Shown: one piece after another, positions 12,177 through 25,265 of the stretch
How the letters are laid out: every line of letters begins with the position of its first letter
Numbering within the stretch: position 1 is the stretch's first letter
Source of the DNA: Knoxdaviesia capensis
Lineage: Eukaryota > Ascomycota > Sordariomycetes > Microascales > Gondwanamycetaceae
Reading direction: 5' to 3'
Assembly: GCA_001510575.1 (NCBI GenBank)
Contig: LNGK01000006.1
Span: 1-64,000, forward strand
Length of the DNA: 64,000 bases
Notes under the pieces: model-generated
The model's input: the letters and a program-made list of their open reading frames with translations, nothing else
Told to the model about the DNA's origin: nothing
The model's database searches: none
Translations under genes and position numbers: made by a program

Positions 12177-14284
12177 TCACACAAACCCAATTTGTGCCAA
12201 TTGCCGGAGCATCTTCTCCTCGCTTGACTCCGCCGGATTCAGCGACCCAATATGGTTCGTCCAGAACTTGAGCCCCTCGATGCCCTCCTCGCGACAGAGC
12301 ACACCCCGCTCCTCAGCCATCTCCAGCTCCTCCTCGGCAACACCGATGCTCCAGCCAAACCGCTCGGCCGCGTCCTGCGCGGTGATGCCGCGGCCAAAGC
12401 GGTGCCAGTCCCAGGGGACGTCGCGGTCGGGCGGGAACTGGTGCAGGTCGTCGAGCCAGGCAATGATCGCGCGGATCGTGGCTTCATCGGTGCGGTCGCT
12501 GCCCTGCACGACTAACACGCCCGAGCGGCGGAACGTGCGCAGCCGCACCGGCAGCCGCAGCGTCTCCCACAGCCGCGCGGCCTTTTCAAAGTCCGCCGGG
12601 CTGACCAGCTCGACGCCGCCGCGCGCGCGGTTGAACGCCGCCCACAGGTCGACCAGCGTGATCACGCCGCCGGCTTTCCGCAGGATCCCGCGTGAGTCGT
12701 CTGTGAGGTACTCGGCTAGGTTGCGCGCCAGCTCCGACAGGTACAGTGACTCGGAGCCGCCGCCGGCAATGTCCTTGGTGGCCACTAGCCCCAGGTTGCT
12801 GGCCGACTCCGCGAGCAGCGAGTTAGCTGTGATCTCGCTGCCCGACATGTCGTTGAGCTGGCCGGCGAAGCGCTCCGCCAGCGTGACGATGTCCTTGGCT
12901 GAGGCCATCAGCGCATCGAGGTCTTCAAAGGCGTTGCCGATGATGATGGCGTTGTTCTTGCGCATGTTGATGCTGCGCTGCTCCAGTGCCGCAATGCCGA
13001 CAGACTTGCTCTTTGGCGGGCCCGACGAGCCACCGGTTGCGGACGACTGGCGGTCGGTGCCGCGGAGCGAGGCGTTGGGTACCGGCGGGGCGCCGTGTAG
13101 GAGCCACTTGCGCTGCGTCATGGCGTCTTTCAGGCGTTCGTAGAAGATCCTCTCGCCTCCGCCGCGGAAGGACACTTTGACAGAGTCAAACACATCGGGG
13201 GTGGTGGTGAGCGTCGGGCCGGGGGATTCGGTGCGGGCCGAGTTCGAGGCATGGACCTGGGCGAGGTCGAGCGGGACGTTTTGCGAGATGAGCGGTGCGC
13301 CACAGAGTTCACATGACAGGAGGGAGGGGTGGTTGAAGAATGTGCAGCGGGGACACTGGAAGGCTGCTGGTGGCGGGTTAGGGGCGCCTCCGGGGCCCAA
13401 TGGAGACCGGAGTCGCGCAGGGCCGACGGCCGATGGGGTCTGGAGGGGAACTGTGGAGGCTGAGGAAACAAGAGAGGTGGAGGATGTGGTCGGAGTGCTG
13501 TAAGACGAACTGTTCGCCGATGGAGGAAGGGATGATGAGACACGCTTGCTGGCGTTGGAGATGGCTGCCTTCAAGATGTGCGACAGGGTTGGCTTGATGC
13601 CACAGGCGAGGCACGGGGGCAGCGGGGTGTGCTCGCTCGCGAGTCCGGGGTCGAAGTTCGCCGGCACCGGGTTGGACAGACTGCAGATGGTGCAGATCCA
13701 CGTGGCCTGTGTCGCGAGGGCGATTTCGGGAGGCGGGGCACCTCGCGGGCTGCCCGGGGTGCGGGGCGAGCCGGTGCGGGCGCCGCCGACCGGGCTCGCG
13801 CTGATCGAGGCGAAGCTCTGGATGGAGGAGTGTTTGGGCGGTTTGGGGATCAACGTGACCTTCGCCGAGGACTTGAGGAAGCCGGCCTAGCAGTGAGAGA
13901 CAGAAACGAGGGTTAGACTTGTGGAAGGCACGTGAGGATGTGTTTGGGCTCGAAACATACGTAGAACTCGTAGCGGTCGACATCTCGCAAATCGAGACAC
14001 ACGGAGTGTTTGCGCGCCTCGGCCTTGTCGACATAGCAAACGCGGTGCGAGGTCAAGTACACCTGGCCATTTTGCTGGTTGGGCAGCTTGTACTTTCTAG
14101 ATGGACATGGAAAAGTGACTCTGTCAGTTCCTCGTGGTTGTCTTCTGGTGGTTCCAAGGACATCTGTATGGGGCTGTGCGTACCCTTCATAGAGGCCTAC
14201 ATTGTCCTGAACAAACAGGAGCACCTCGTCGGGGAGATACGACGGGCGAAGCGCGGTAGTCAAGTCAATCTGTTTCAGAAACAT
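12177..14284 (-). CDS. vps36: ESCRT-II subunit Vps36 (GLUE, two NZF fingers, EAP30)
   Basis: Exons 14284-14184, 14096-13961 and 13886-12177 (648 aa). Introns start GTACGC and GTATGT. Residues 1-100 form the first half of the GLUE (split PH) domain: RPSYLPDEVLLF at the start, then YKLPNQQNGQVYLTSHRVCYVD and AGFLKSSAKVTL. The GLUE domain is interrupted, as in yeast Vps36, by two Npl4-type zinc fingers: C144, C147, C171, C174 and C257, C260, C271, C274. The GLUE domain then resumes with VKVSFRGGGERIFYERL. From about 335 to the end is the EAP30 winged-helix domain that binds Snf8/Vps22. The protein links ubiquitinated cargo and PI3P on endosomes to ESCRT-I/III. The first finger has an unusually long 23-residue loop between its cysteine pairs. 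Confidence 0.93.
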
Positions 14285-15148
14285 CCGTCATATCGATCTA
14301 GAAACGAAGAGGGGGGAGGATGGAGCTATGAGGCCAACTTTGTGCTGTTGGAGTTGGACTTTGGGAGTGTAGGTGTTGAGAGATTGTCGTGTGTGAATGG
14401 AGGGGTCAGATTTCACTTGGTGGGGGGGGGTCTCCGAACGGATAGTTTGAAGCCTAGCAGTATCAATGGACAGTATTCATAACCCAAAAAAGCCAAAAAC
14501 CAGTATATAATAGATGATCTGAAGTATGGGGTGGCATACAGTCGTAAATAACAAACAAAATCGCTAGGCAACAAATTGTAGGAGAACCATGCTTGAGATA
14601 GAATGTGTTGATGTTAGAGAGAGCTTCCAGTGTTGATGGTAATCACACAAGGTAGTAGATTAGATACAACCCTACAGAAGAGGTCACATGACCTACTACG
14701 TGCACTCATGATTACACATCATCCTCCTTCTGTTTTAGCCACCACCGAGTCAGGCCAACCATTTTTAAGTGTTGTCATTTGACTTTCCCACATCTTGATC
14801 CTCTCTCGTCTTTTTTCCCTCCTCATCCACACATCTTCCCGCGATACCGCCAGATTCTCTGTCTTGACTCTGTTCCTCGACATCATCCCAATAACGTATT
14901 TCCCTCCATATTTTCGTCAGTACTGTACGGTGATCACACCAGAAATAATCAAATTTTCTTTTTCTCGTACCTTCCAGCAACTGATACCTCTGTGAATTCT
15001 CCCTTTTTCTGTGACCTCTCGCCTTTTCTTCTTTTTCTTTTCCCCCTTCTGCTATCTTTCTCTCCCTGCTTCTCTTCCTGTTTTCTATCCCGATTCTTGA
15101 TTCTCATCATCACAATCATCACCACTTTACTCCCCTATTCACTTCATC
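14285..15148. other. Divergent promoter region, VPS36 / THP3
   Basis: Head-to-head spacing of 864 bases. The right half (14780-15140) is strongly CT-rich, as expected for the THP3-like 5' UTR. No gene seen. Confidence 0.6.
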
Positions 15149-16956
15149 ATGATTCCTGCCGGCTACTCGGTGGCTCCTCAACCGCCGGGAACGTCGACAT
15201 CAGCGCCATCGTACTCATATCATCCAGGTAAGAGAAACATATCTCTTTGAGTTGTTTTTGTTTTTCGTTGTGCTTCAATCGTCTTGACTCACCGCTCGTT
15301 TTATTGACCGACTGCTAACATTTCTCTCTCTCCGTTTGTTTTTCGCAGCCCCTGCTTTTGTTCCAGTACACATTCCCAACCCTTACGCACCTCAATACGC
15401 CTTCCCTCCTGTTCCTGCTGCTACTTCTTCCCCGTCGCCCGTCAATCAGCCCGGAGCCATGGCCCCAGCTCCTGATCCCAACGCTGCCAGACCTAAAGTA
15501 GACTGGCCAGATTCTGTCCGCTCGTATGTACAGCGTACTTTCCTCGCGACGAATCTGGATGCGTCTATTCCCAAGAGCGAGCTTGAGAGCAAGCTGAAAT
15601 ACATTATTGGTCATGCCCGTGATAACAACCTCTTGTATTCCATTAACTGGGATACACTTCCTCTTCCCCAGGCTGTGATAAAGCTTGAGCGGGAAGAGAG
15701 CCAGCGTCAGGCTGCTTATGCGTCTTACGCCGCTGCTACTGCCGCCGCCGTTGCTACTTCTTCTTACTATGACCAGACTCCGCCAACCCCCCACACGCCG
15801 TCGACCAACAAGAAACGCAAGTCCGTGGACTCGGCTCCCGAGGACCGCCGTGCTTCTGCTTCGGCCAACAACGCCCGGACAACTTCATCTCTGGAAAGCC
15901 GGATCTCCTTCACCGACCGCCGACGCCAACCTTCCGAGGACGCCCCCGCAAAGTTAAGTAAGTCCCAGAAGCAGCTGGAGAAGCGTCTCCGTCGCTTTGA
16001 CAGCGCTGCTGCCAACCAACCGTCCCGCCGCTCTCCTACTCCTCCGCCCGCCGAAGGCCCCATCATCGGCACCAATGAAAACCTGGAGAAGAAGTACCTG
16101 CGGCTCACCGCTCCGCCTGTACCTTCCATGGTTCGGCCGGAACGGGTTCTTCGGAAAACGATCGAGTTTCTCAAGCAGAGATGGCACCAGGACAGCAGCA
16201 ACTATTCGTACATTTGCGACCAGTTCAAGTCGCTGCGCCAGGATCTGACTGTGCAGCGAATCAAGAACGACCTAACCGTGTCTACTTATGAAACCCACGC
16301 CCGACTCGCACTGGAAAAGGGGGACTTGGGTGAGTATAATCAGTGCCAAACGCAACTGAAGTCCCTCTACCAGCTCGGCCTTGCTGGAAATTCCATCGAG
16401 TTCAAGGCGTACCGTATCCTTTACTTTATTCATACCGCAAACCGGACTGGTCTCAACGAGACCCTCGCCGATCTAACCCCCGCAGAAAAACGTGAACCCC
16501 CCATCAAGCATGCACTCGAGGTGCGCTCGGCTCTGGCTTTGGGCAACTACCACAAGTTCTTCCGTCTCTACCTTGATACCCCCAATATGGGCGCATATCT
16601 GATGGATATGTTTGTTGCTCGAGAGAGACTTGCTGCTCTGTGCATAATATGCCGAACGTAAGTGTTCCTTCTTTTCCTGTTTTATCCCCTTTTTGTTTTG
16701 TCATATCCGATACTAACTTATCTCCTCTTTCCCCATATCTAGATACAAGCCTGACGTCAAGTTGCGCTTCATTACCGAAGAACTGGGCTTTGAGTCCGAC
16801 CCCGATGCTTATCAATTCATTGTTGACTACAACGGCCAGCATCTCCTGGAAGAGCGGGACGATAGCATCATCTTTCTCACAGGAAAAGCTAATGGCACGT
16901 TTACTGCTTCAAAAGATGCAGCCTTCCGCAGAGTTGACATTAAGGGACAAATATGA
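15149..16956 (+). CDS. thp3: THP3-like SAC3/GANP-domain protein
   Basis: Exons 15149-15227, 15349-16657 and 16743-16956 (533 aa); the introns begin GTAAGA and GTAAGT. Residues 1-60 are Pro/Ser/Tyr-rich and disordered. A central Lys/Arg/Ser region (about 150-260) has nuclear-localisation character (KKRKS). The SAC3/GANP/THP3 core runs from about 260 to 520: LTAPPVPSMVRPERVL, then LKQRWHQDSSNYSYICDQFKSLRQDLTVQRI, then the helical repeat with YETHARLALEKGDLGEYNQCQTQLKSLY. These last blocks are the hallmarks of the Thp3/LENG8 branch rather than of Sac3 itself. Yeast Thp3 works with Csn12 in transcription elongation and pre-mRNA processing. The short C-terminus after the core agrees with Thp3 size. 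Confidence 0.88.
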
Positions 16957-19073
16957 GTTCGGATCAACATGGATAGGACGATTTCCGTTCCCGTGCATCT
17001 TCCTATTCCTATTTACCCCCTCCTTGTTTTATTTCTTTACCTTTTCTCGATATCTCGGAGCTAATGCCAAGACCCGTTTCTCGGTTGCCGAGTTGGCGTC
17101 CTCGTCTTGTCTCGATCCCTTTCTCTTCTCTTCTTGGCGTCCTCTTGAAGCCAAATTCTTTAGCTTGGCAAGCTTGAGCTTAAATCCTTATTAACCCTCC
17201 CCGTCCTTCGTTTCTTTTTTCCCCCTCTGGTTTTTGTCTGCTCCTTTTTTTGTCGAAGTATTCTCAGCACTTTGGCTCAGCGTTTGATATCAGTAAAACC
17301 AGGAGGGTGACGACTCCTCCGGCATTCGACTCCAATATCGGTCGTTATATAGTCTTTCCGAGAGACTTTCGGTGTTCTCTCTTGGCAGTTTTTTTTTTTT
17401 CTTCACCAAGACGTTGCACGGTCTTTTTGCGCGTTTGTCTTTGTTTGCTTTTCCGTTTGGCGCTCTGGCATGTTCTGGAAGCTGATCTGTCCTGGATGTA
17501 GCCGCGTGTGCGCGGTGTTCCCGCGGTTGTGGCCCATGTCGGATCTCGTATTGCTGTTTTGTTTGCCCATGGGCCTATTGCAGGTGATGGCGTTTGTGGT
17601 TTTGCTGTTGTTCGGAATACGGCGCTCTATCCCCTGCGTTTTTGGTGAAAAGAGTTTTGTGGGAGTGGGAGTTTGCTTGACTGCCGGACTGGCTCTTTCT
17701 TCTCAGACTTATGGGTCTCTCGTTCGACTACTCCGGTGGACTCCTTCTCCAAGCTAGTCTGCTCATTTTGTCAAACCTGTCACTGGCCAATTACCCAAGT
17801 CCTGGCATGGACTATCGGAATGACAGGACCTGCTCCTCCCAGCATTTCCGGGACATCGGCTCCGGGAGTCTCTTCTGGCCGGGTCATCGGTTCGGCTCCG
17901 ATCTGGTGCGTCAGTGCAACGCATATTAATCGACAACTTCATCTTCTGCTCCCTCGAAACGATTCAGTCTCAGGTCAACTCGCGGCACGGCAACTCCAGA
18001 TCACTGCGGCGTTTGGATCCGGATTAGGTGCCAGAAGGATGGACGGCGGTGGTACAAATTCGCGATTGGGAATGTTGGGATGGCAGGCTTGGGCTTATCG
18101 TAGTGTTTTCATTCATTAGTTCGTGTGATGTTAGGCTGCAGCGTTGTATTCGGTACATCAATTGATTGATACTTTATTCACTTTTTTCGGTTCTGTGCAT
18201 GGCCCTGTGACTTTCGTTCCTTGTTTTCTCTTCTCTCGTTGGAGATTTTCGTAAGCCGTCGATTGCTATTGACTTAGCAGCACCGGTTTGGCTTTACCGA
18301 GACCGTCCCTATGTGGATTGCATATGTGAGGATGTTTCCCCCTTCCCATGAACCAAACAATTTTGAGCGCATGGAAGGATACAGACTGACTGTACGCACA
18401 CTCACCAGTCACCACTGACCGGCATACGTATGCCGGGCATGCGTGCGGTTGCGCCAGCCAACACTTTTCAATGCCAGTTTGGCTGGATAGATGAACGCTT
18501 GTTAGATCGTGCCTGCGAGTGAGACACGCCCCAAACTGGGACCCGACAAGCATAAACAAGGTGGTAGGTACAACCACATGAGTCTTGACTCTTTTTTGTT
18601 TCATGAATCTCACTGGGGGGGTGGCCTGGACTCTAAGAAAAGAAAGGTACGCTTCCAAGGCTGGAATGGAATGGAAGATACACGACCTGTCATCCATCCC
18701 GTGCATATTTTCTGGAGTATGTCGCAGCGTCGATCAAGCACGAGGGTACGCAAATGTACGGTGCTTTCTAGGGACCACGGGAAGTTAATTCAGGGACGCC
18801 ACAGAGTCTGTCAGTCCTCAGGGACAGTACCGGCTTTGCTTGTGGCACTTGACCGGAGGGAACCCGGGCACCCAAAGCCAAACTCTTCTCCTTAAAGAGA
18901 GAGAAAGACAGTGTGTGTGTATGAGCGAGAGACAAGAGACAAAGAGGCAGGGAAAAGAAAGAAGAAAAAAGAAAAAAGGGAATTATATCCGTTGTATGGC
19001 ACCCAGAGAACTCAAGTGTTTCATATATTTCTGGTTGTGTGTGATTGGGCGACGGCGCGGGGGCGAAGTCAAA

Positions 19074-20453
19074 TCACTTGGTGGAAAGGTCTGTATGGCA
19101 TTGTCTGCATGCATTTTTTGGGCGCTGGCCGGCACGGAGAGATGCCGGGACGGAACCAAGTCGCAGAAAAAGCGAAAACCGCCCAAGACGGAAGAACTCT
19201 AGGCGTCTGCGTCTGGTTCTGTTGGACATGCACACTGTGCATATATAACAGCCTCGAGATATACGTGGGCGATCTGTATGACGTTTCTTTTCCATGTACC
19301 TTCCACAGGGAGTTTCTGTCACTCTTCTTCCCTCTCTCACGTCCATCATCCCGCAGGTCGGGTGTGTTGATCGCCTCCAGGGAATCAGGGGGTGTGCGGT
19401 GGTGGGTGGGTGTTGACTGGGATACTGGATCTTGCGGCGCACGGATTTGGAATCATTCGACGCGACAGCAAAAATTATGTTCCTTCCGGTCGCGGTGGAG
19501 ATCAAAATGCGATCTGAAGCCCGGATCCGCGACTGTTCGGGGAGAGCGAAGGGCGGTGGAATGCAATTATCTACAGTACGTAGAGACGGGGGGGGGCCGT
19601 GGATAAGATTCTCTCGTCCCTCCCTCCCACCTAAAGGATGTGCCACTCTTTTCACAGACACCATCTTCCTCAGACACATCAGGGAGCGTGAGAGTGAGTC
19701 TGGCGCCGTGTAATCGATGTGTCGGTTGACAAACGGGGAGGAAAAGCGGGATCCAACCGGGTCAAGAGGGCCTTGCAATTTCGCAGGGGGGGTTTTGCTC
19801 TCTGTTCTGTGCTGTGCTGTGGTTGCTGTTCTTTGCCTGGGATGACATATAGGACGAACCCAGACCTCTCTATCAAAAGAGTGACAGTGTGGCCCAGATG
19901 TCAAACAGCCACAGGGGGGAAGATGAAGGAGGCTTGCTTCGTCTCGTTTTCCAACGAACTGGCTTTGAGAGTAGTACCCTGCCACCCCCAAGGGACCAGA
20001 GCAGAATGAAGTTGAGACGGCAGATACATGCCCCTCATCCCAGTTTGCGGAACGCCGGAATGCAGCTACAAATACAACATGTACACACATCGTCCAGAAC
20101 AAGAGCCAGAGGACGGCAACTGGGCGAATTTCACACCGGAATTCCTGTTCGGGAGGTATGCAGTTCAGGTGATCTGCACAATATGGATTCCGGTTGGCTT
20201 CAGAGTAGAATAGCCAGAATATCCAATCCTCCCCTGGGAATGCGCATTCCGATATTTGTCTGGTCCCTTCCGTCCGGGTGTGTTTCCGAGAGCGGATGTT
20301 TTCATAGTATGTGGCCTTCCCGGGTTCCATCACTCGCCTGTCTGCCGTGAACGAAAGAGGATGTCGGAACAGGCCCGGGGGACGGATGTCAAATGCAGGG
20401 GCTTTTTTTCTTTTTTTTCTTTCTTCAGTTCCGACATATACTGTACATACCAC
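19074..20453 (-). other. Long open frame of unknown status (459 codons)
   Basis: A stop-free frame of 459 codons on the minus strand, opening at a GTG. The first ATG is about 40 codons in. The translation is rich in Arg, Ser, Pro, Cys, His and Trp and matches nothing I know. A second minus-strand frame of 272 codons (21148-20330) overlaps its start in another phase. Frames this long are rare by chance at this base composition. However, the amino-acid mix looks non-biological, so I list it only as a candidate orphan gene or an accident. Confidence 0.2.
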
Positions 20454-20811
20454 GGTATCAGAAATTCGAACAGTCCACCGGTACGAGGTCCAAGTTGGCA
20501 GGCGGATGAATCAACGGAAGCAGGAAATAAGCACCGAAGTTGAAGAAAAGGGTGTAGTCGTGAAGATGTGTCCGTCCGAATCGATAAGATGCCGCTGCCG
20601 TTCGTGAAGTTCGGGTAATCCACACACATCCTCGTTTTTGGAGGGGGGTTTTTGGCCGTTTTTATCGATTGACCCGCCGTTGCAGGGGGCTGGTGCCACA
20701 TGCAAGATACTGTCTCGGTTTTTTTTCTTGGTTGGCCTGCATTTACGGAGGGCGACTCCGCTGTACTCCGTATGTCTGTCTGTATGTACAACACAGCGCG
20801 CATTGAAGATT

Positions 20812-21012
20812 CAGAGTCAGAGTCTGAGTCTGAGTCTGGCGAAGGCGAGCCGTGATTGTGCGGTGTTTGGTTCTCGTCACGGTGGCGTTTTCCCCGTGTG
20901 GATGGACTTCCAAGGTGCGCGTATGTCTCAATATCAAGAGATTTAACACATCGGGGTTTCATCACATGGTGGTTTCTACCCTCGTGAGTGCATATATATA
21001 TATATATATATA
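20812..21012. repeat. GAGTCT hexamer tract and (TA)n microsatellite
   Basis: Imperfect GAGTCT repeats at 20812-20838 and an uninterrupted (AT)n run at 20992-21012 lie 150 bases apart in the gene-poor region. Confidence 0.7.
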
Positions 21013-23719
21013 TTCTGATTCTGCATATATACGAGTGTATACTGACCATGAGCTTTACCTGTGAGTCCAGAACCCAGATCGGATTGCCACCCGAACCAAG
21101 AACTCCCAGCTGGATGGCCAGCCAGACAGACTCAACATGGGGGCCCAACCTTTGAAAGGACTAACTAGGGTCCCCTCCTTTCATCCCGTTGGTGCTGGAC
21201 TGCTGGTAGTCTTGGACCCAGCAAAAAGCAGCAGCGGGGCCGGAAGAAAAATGCATGTAGTCTCCCCTTTTTTCTTCTGCTCTCTAAGGCCGACTTGTGT
21301 CCGCGCCATGGAGCGACATTCCGATTCTGTGAGGGGAATGGCTTGTGGGAGGCCTCGGCTGGCTCGCCGGTTGCATGCGGCCGGTGGCCATTTTTTCTTC
21401 CTTTTGTTCTTCTCTTTGGGGATATTTCTGCAGCTGTATGTCGCAAACGAGACGCATAATGCAGGACAACGATGATCGCCCACACGACGGAACTTTGGGA
21501 AAAATGGGGAGGGGTTGTATCAGAAAAGTAAGTGGTGTGGTGGGGTGTACCACGGCTGAAACCCGAGAGAGAACAAAACAAAAAAAACCAAGGCGAACAA
21601 GAAAGAAGATCTAGCCTAGACTCGCTCGCTAGTCAGGGCCCTTGGCTGAGGCGAGGTCGTCTTTCCACGAGATTTTCTAGCCATGTTCTGGCTCTGCAGA
21701 ACAGGAAGGCCTAGGGACACCGGTCGTGTGGCTGGCGATGACTTCGCCTGTTCTGGAAGGGTTCGTCGGTGTGATAGAAGCTCACCAAGATAGATAAAAT
21801 ATATCTGAAGGAAGCCGGAGGTTTCTGCCCACCGACGTCTTTTTCTCCAACGCCGCGGGTTCTCCGACTTCAAGATTCACCAATCTGGGACCCCTCCCCT
21901 CAGCTGTGCTCAGTAGGCTCGTTCCAGCTAGTCCGCACGCTCCGAAGTCTCCGTATGAGCGAACACGTTCTATGTGTGGCGACATCCAGGCGGCGGGGTT
22001 CTGGGCAAAAAATAGATCAAATATATAAAAGAGTTAATATTGAAAAGAGAGAAGAGAGAAAGAAAGAAAAAACCCACCAAGATCAGCACAAAATTGTTTG
22101 CGCTGTGGGTTTCCACGTCGTGGCTGGCTGGGCCTGGCTAGGATTTACCTCCCAGGGATCTTCCAGGCACTGGAACCGATTACAGCCAGCTGGGAAAATA
22201 GGCTTGGTGGGTAGTGGCGGGGACCTGTAGGGATGGCATGTCTAAATATGCTGTGCACAGGTATGCCCTGTAGAAACCGATAAGAAAGGAACCTGCCCGA
22301 CCTGTTGGCGATCATGAAGAAGTCTAGGTATCTGCCCAAGCATTGCGATGGCTGTGGTGTTTTACATTCCGGGGGACGAAGTATGGGTGTTGTTGCTATC
22401 GACCGAGAACACCGCCGCCATATCCCGGACAGACAGACGGCAGGGCAAGACCGGACTGCGGAGTCACAGCTCCATCGCACCGGCGGAAGGAAGGACCAAC
22501 CATCGCATCGCAACTTCCCGCTCAATGATGCAGTGGGAAGCCTGAAATGGATCCGGTCGGTCGCACCTGCGCGCTTTGCCCGATTGAAGCCCCAAAAATA
22601 TACGCTCAGCTCAACTCAGCACAATCTGAAACATCGCACGTGAAACTACATACTACCGACTATCCAATGTGGAAGGCTCCGGGCAGAGTTCCGTGGGCGA
22701 GAAGGAAGTTGCGACGGGGTGTGGTGGGAAGGAAAGGAAGGTGGTTTCGACTTGTGCATATGACTCCTATGGGCATACTGTACTATATGCGGGAATGCAC
22801 AAGCAACTGTGTCCAGCAAACTCTGTCGAGTTACTCTGCACCCAAGACAAGGCCAGCCCCCAACCTACCTCCGTTCCCCAGCATGAACACCAAACTCTGT
22901 CTCTCTCTCTCTATCTGTCTTGCAATCGTTTCTTCCCCCGCACCAGGCAGCTTTCCCAACCGGAAATTTCGCCACTGTGTGCACGCACGCGCGCTTGTGC
23001 GTTGTTCCTGCTTGGCCGTTGTCGTCGTTGTTCAAAGTGCTGGTTGCTCTTTCCATGCAGGGCAGCGCCAGCGCCGGTGGGGAAGGAACGAAATGTGAAA
23101 TGTTCCCACGAGTGACGATGATCGATGTCTTGTTGTCTTTCCCTGGGAAAAGGAAGGAAAAGAGGAAATTCACCCACCCACCCACCGCCGGCTCTTTCCC
23201 CAGAACCAATCAGCCGGTTGGTCTCTCCTTCCCTCCTCACCCTTGGACGGAGAAACTGCAAGTGTGACCGGTTTGTGTTGGGCCTGCATCGCATAATTTT
23301 GCCTTCTAGCTCCCCCAAAAAATGTTACCATACCTAACACAATCATCAGGGTCGTCGTCGGCCACTAGTCTGGACATTCCCACACAACGTGTAGGCGCCG
23401 TCGTCCAGGCCTTTCGAAGACCGTAGCGCCAATCATAGACCACAGCGCCGTAGGCGGTTCGCGCACGCAGGGAAAGAAGAAAAGAGAAGAGAGAGCATTC
23501 TAGTTTCCTGTGATATTAATCGGTAGGATCTTAAGAGCGCGAGAAGGAATGAAGTACAGTACATAGGCTCGCTCTTTCTCTCTCTGTCGGCCGTTCCTTA
23601 CCAACACGGCCTTACACTGGACTTTGTTTGGGAAGTCGCGGTTGAGGGCCCCCCAATCTTGTCTGTCGTTCCCTCCTTCCTTCCCTGCCGTAGGTAGGTA
23701 GGTTCCTCATCAATCCAGT

Positions 23720-23738
23720 AAAAAAAAAAAAAAAAAAA
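23720..23738 (+). repeat. A19 homopolymer
   Basis: A run of 19 A residues in non-coding sequence, about 1.5 kb before BEM1. It could be a retroposed poly(A) tail, but no source sequence is recognisable upstream. Confidence 0.7.
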
Positions 23739-25265
23739 GAAGTAAAGAACGAATCCTGAGGAAGGCGCCCACCCACCCACACTGAACCAACACCTGCTTT
23801 AAAATCTGCAGGTACATCGGCCCAAGGTACCCTTCCTGCACTAGCACCATTGCAAGCCACCAAAATCGGCTCAGTCATGTACCTCGATTTACTCATCGGT
23901 CAAGTCACTCCCATACTAGCATACACACCCACAACTTAATTCCTGCTTTATTATTCCTCTCCCCTCCCTCTTTTTAATCTTTTCTTCCCTTACTCCCCCC
24001 TCTTCCCCTATCACGAAAAAACATCGCCATCTCAACCGCAGCCTTTTTGTTTTGTTTTCTCCTCTTCTTCCCTCTCTCCTTCAACTTCTCCCGCTCTCTC
24101 CTTTCTCCTTTTTGTCGCCAGTTGTTTCTCCTTCAAGCAAAAGAAGTGTTCTGTTCATTTCTTCTCTTCTAATCCCCCCCACCACCACCAACAACAACAC
24201 TCTCCACCTTGTCTCGACTTTTCGACCGCCCATCTTTTTCTCCCTGCATTTTCCGTGCTCTCAACAACTGTCGCCCAGTTCTGGATTTCTCTCTTCCCTT
24301 CGGACTCATATATTGTGTCTGCCGGCCGCTGTTGTGTTCGTTTGCCGTTGTCACGCTCTCTTCCACCAACTCAACTCTCTTCTTGTTGTTTTCCTCTCTC
24401 ACTCAAAGAGAGGGGCCTCTCGCATTCCACTCTCCGCCACCGCATTCCAACTCCTCTCGTGATAACCTCAGTGTTTACTTCCTTCTGTCCATCGCCTGAT
24501 CCGAAGACCTCTTTTCCCTTGGTCATCTGTTTTGCCTTGGCCCATCTGTGCAGACCCGAAAATCTAGACCTTATTTTGTTGTCGGATTTTTCTCTTTTCT
24601 TCTTTTTACTTTTGGCTTCCATAAAGCCAGTTGTCTGTCGGTCATTTTTGTGTGAAGTAAGTCAGTTCCCTGAAATCTGCCATATCCCCCGCCGTTATCG
24701 CCTTGTGTGGCTGGCCTTCCAGAAATGCCCGACTCGCGTGTGCGCAATCCCGCACTCCTCTTTCGCAGTGACGATGGGCGCTTTCGCTTCTCGGGTCCTC
24801 CTCTGCGTTGGATTTACTGGAATATCATGAATTCCAGAGTTGTCGCATCTCTCTCTTTCTTTTTTTCTCTTTTGCTGCTATTATCTCCGCACATTTCGCA
24901 TATCCAGCAAGGAACCCTCTCATTTCATTCCTGGATTTCCCTGTGCCACCTTCTCTCCCTGCTCTGTTCTGTGCACGGACTCGTTTTTGCCTGCTCACTT
25001 TACTCACCATATATTTCTGATCACAGTCTTCGATTTCTCGTCCCTTCGTCAATCCCGCCGATACTACTTTATCATTTCTCTCGATCTCTCGCCTCTCCAC
25101 CCGCCGAAAAGTTTCCCCTTTCCGTCCACGCTCCTGCCAATCTTTTCTACGTGCGACTGTTATCGTTCACCCTGCGAAGCCGTCGAAATTAAACCACATT
25201 CATCGAGAGGCATTTCCTCTTAGCCATCCGCCTCTCCGTGTTGTGTACAGACACTTTCCGCGAAA

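Larger units (their letters stand above)
16957..25265. other. 8.3-kb region without a convincing gene
   Basis: Between THP3 and BEM1 I find no protein family I recognise. The left part (17000-18200) is T-rich and may be a long 3' UTR. The middle (18200-23400) has about 50% GC, G-rich runs, a (TA)n tract and scattered long but unrecognised open frames. The right 1.3 kb (23940-25260) is a strongly pyrimidine-rich tract, most likely the promoter and long 5' UTR of BEM1. Lineage-specific or non-coding transcripts are possible. Confidence 0.6.

Noticed and set aside
18911..19606. 231-codon plus-strand open frame in the gene-poor region
   Set aside because: It overlaps the longer minus-strand frame, opens in a purine-rich low-complexity run, and shows no family features.
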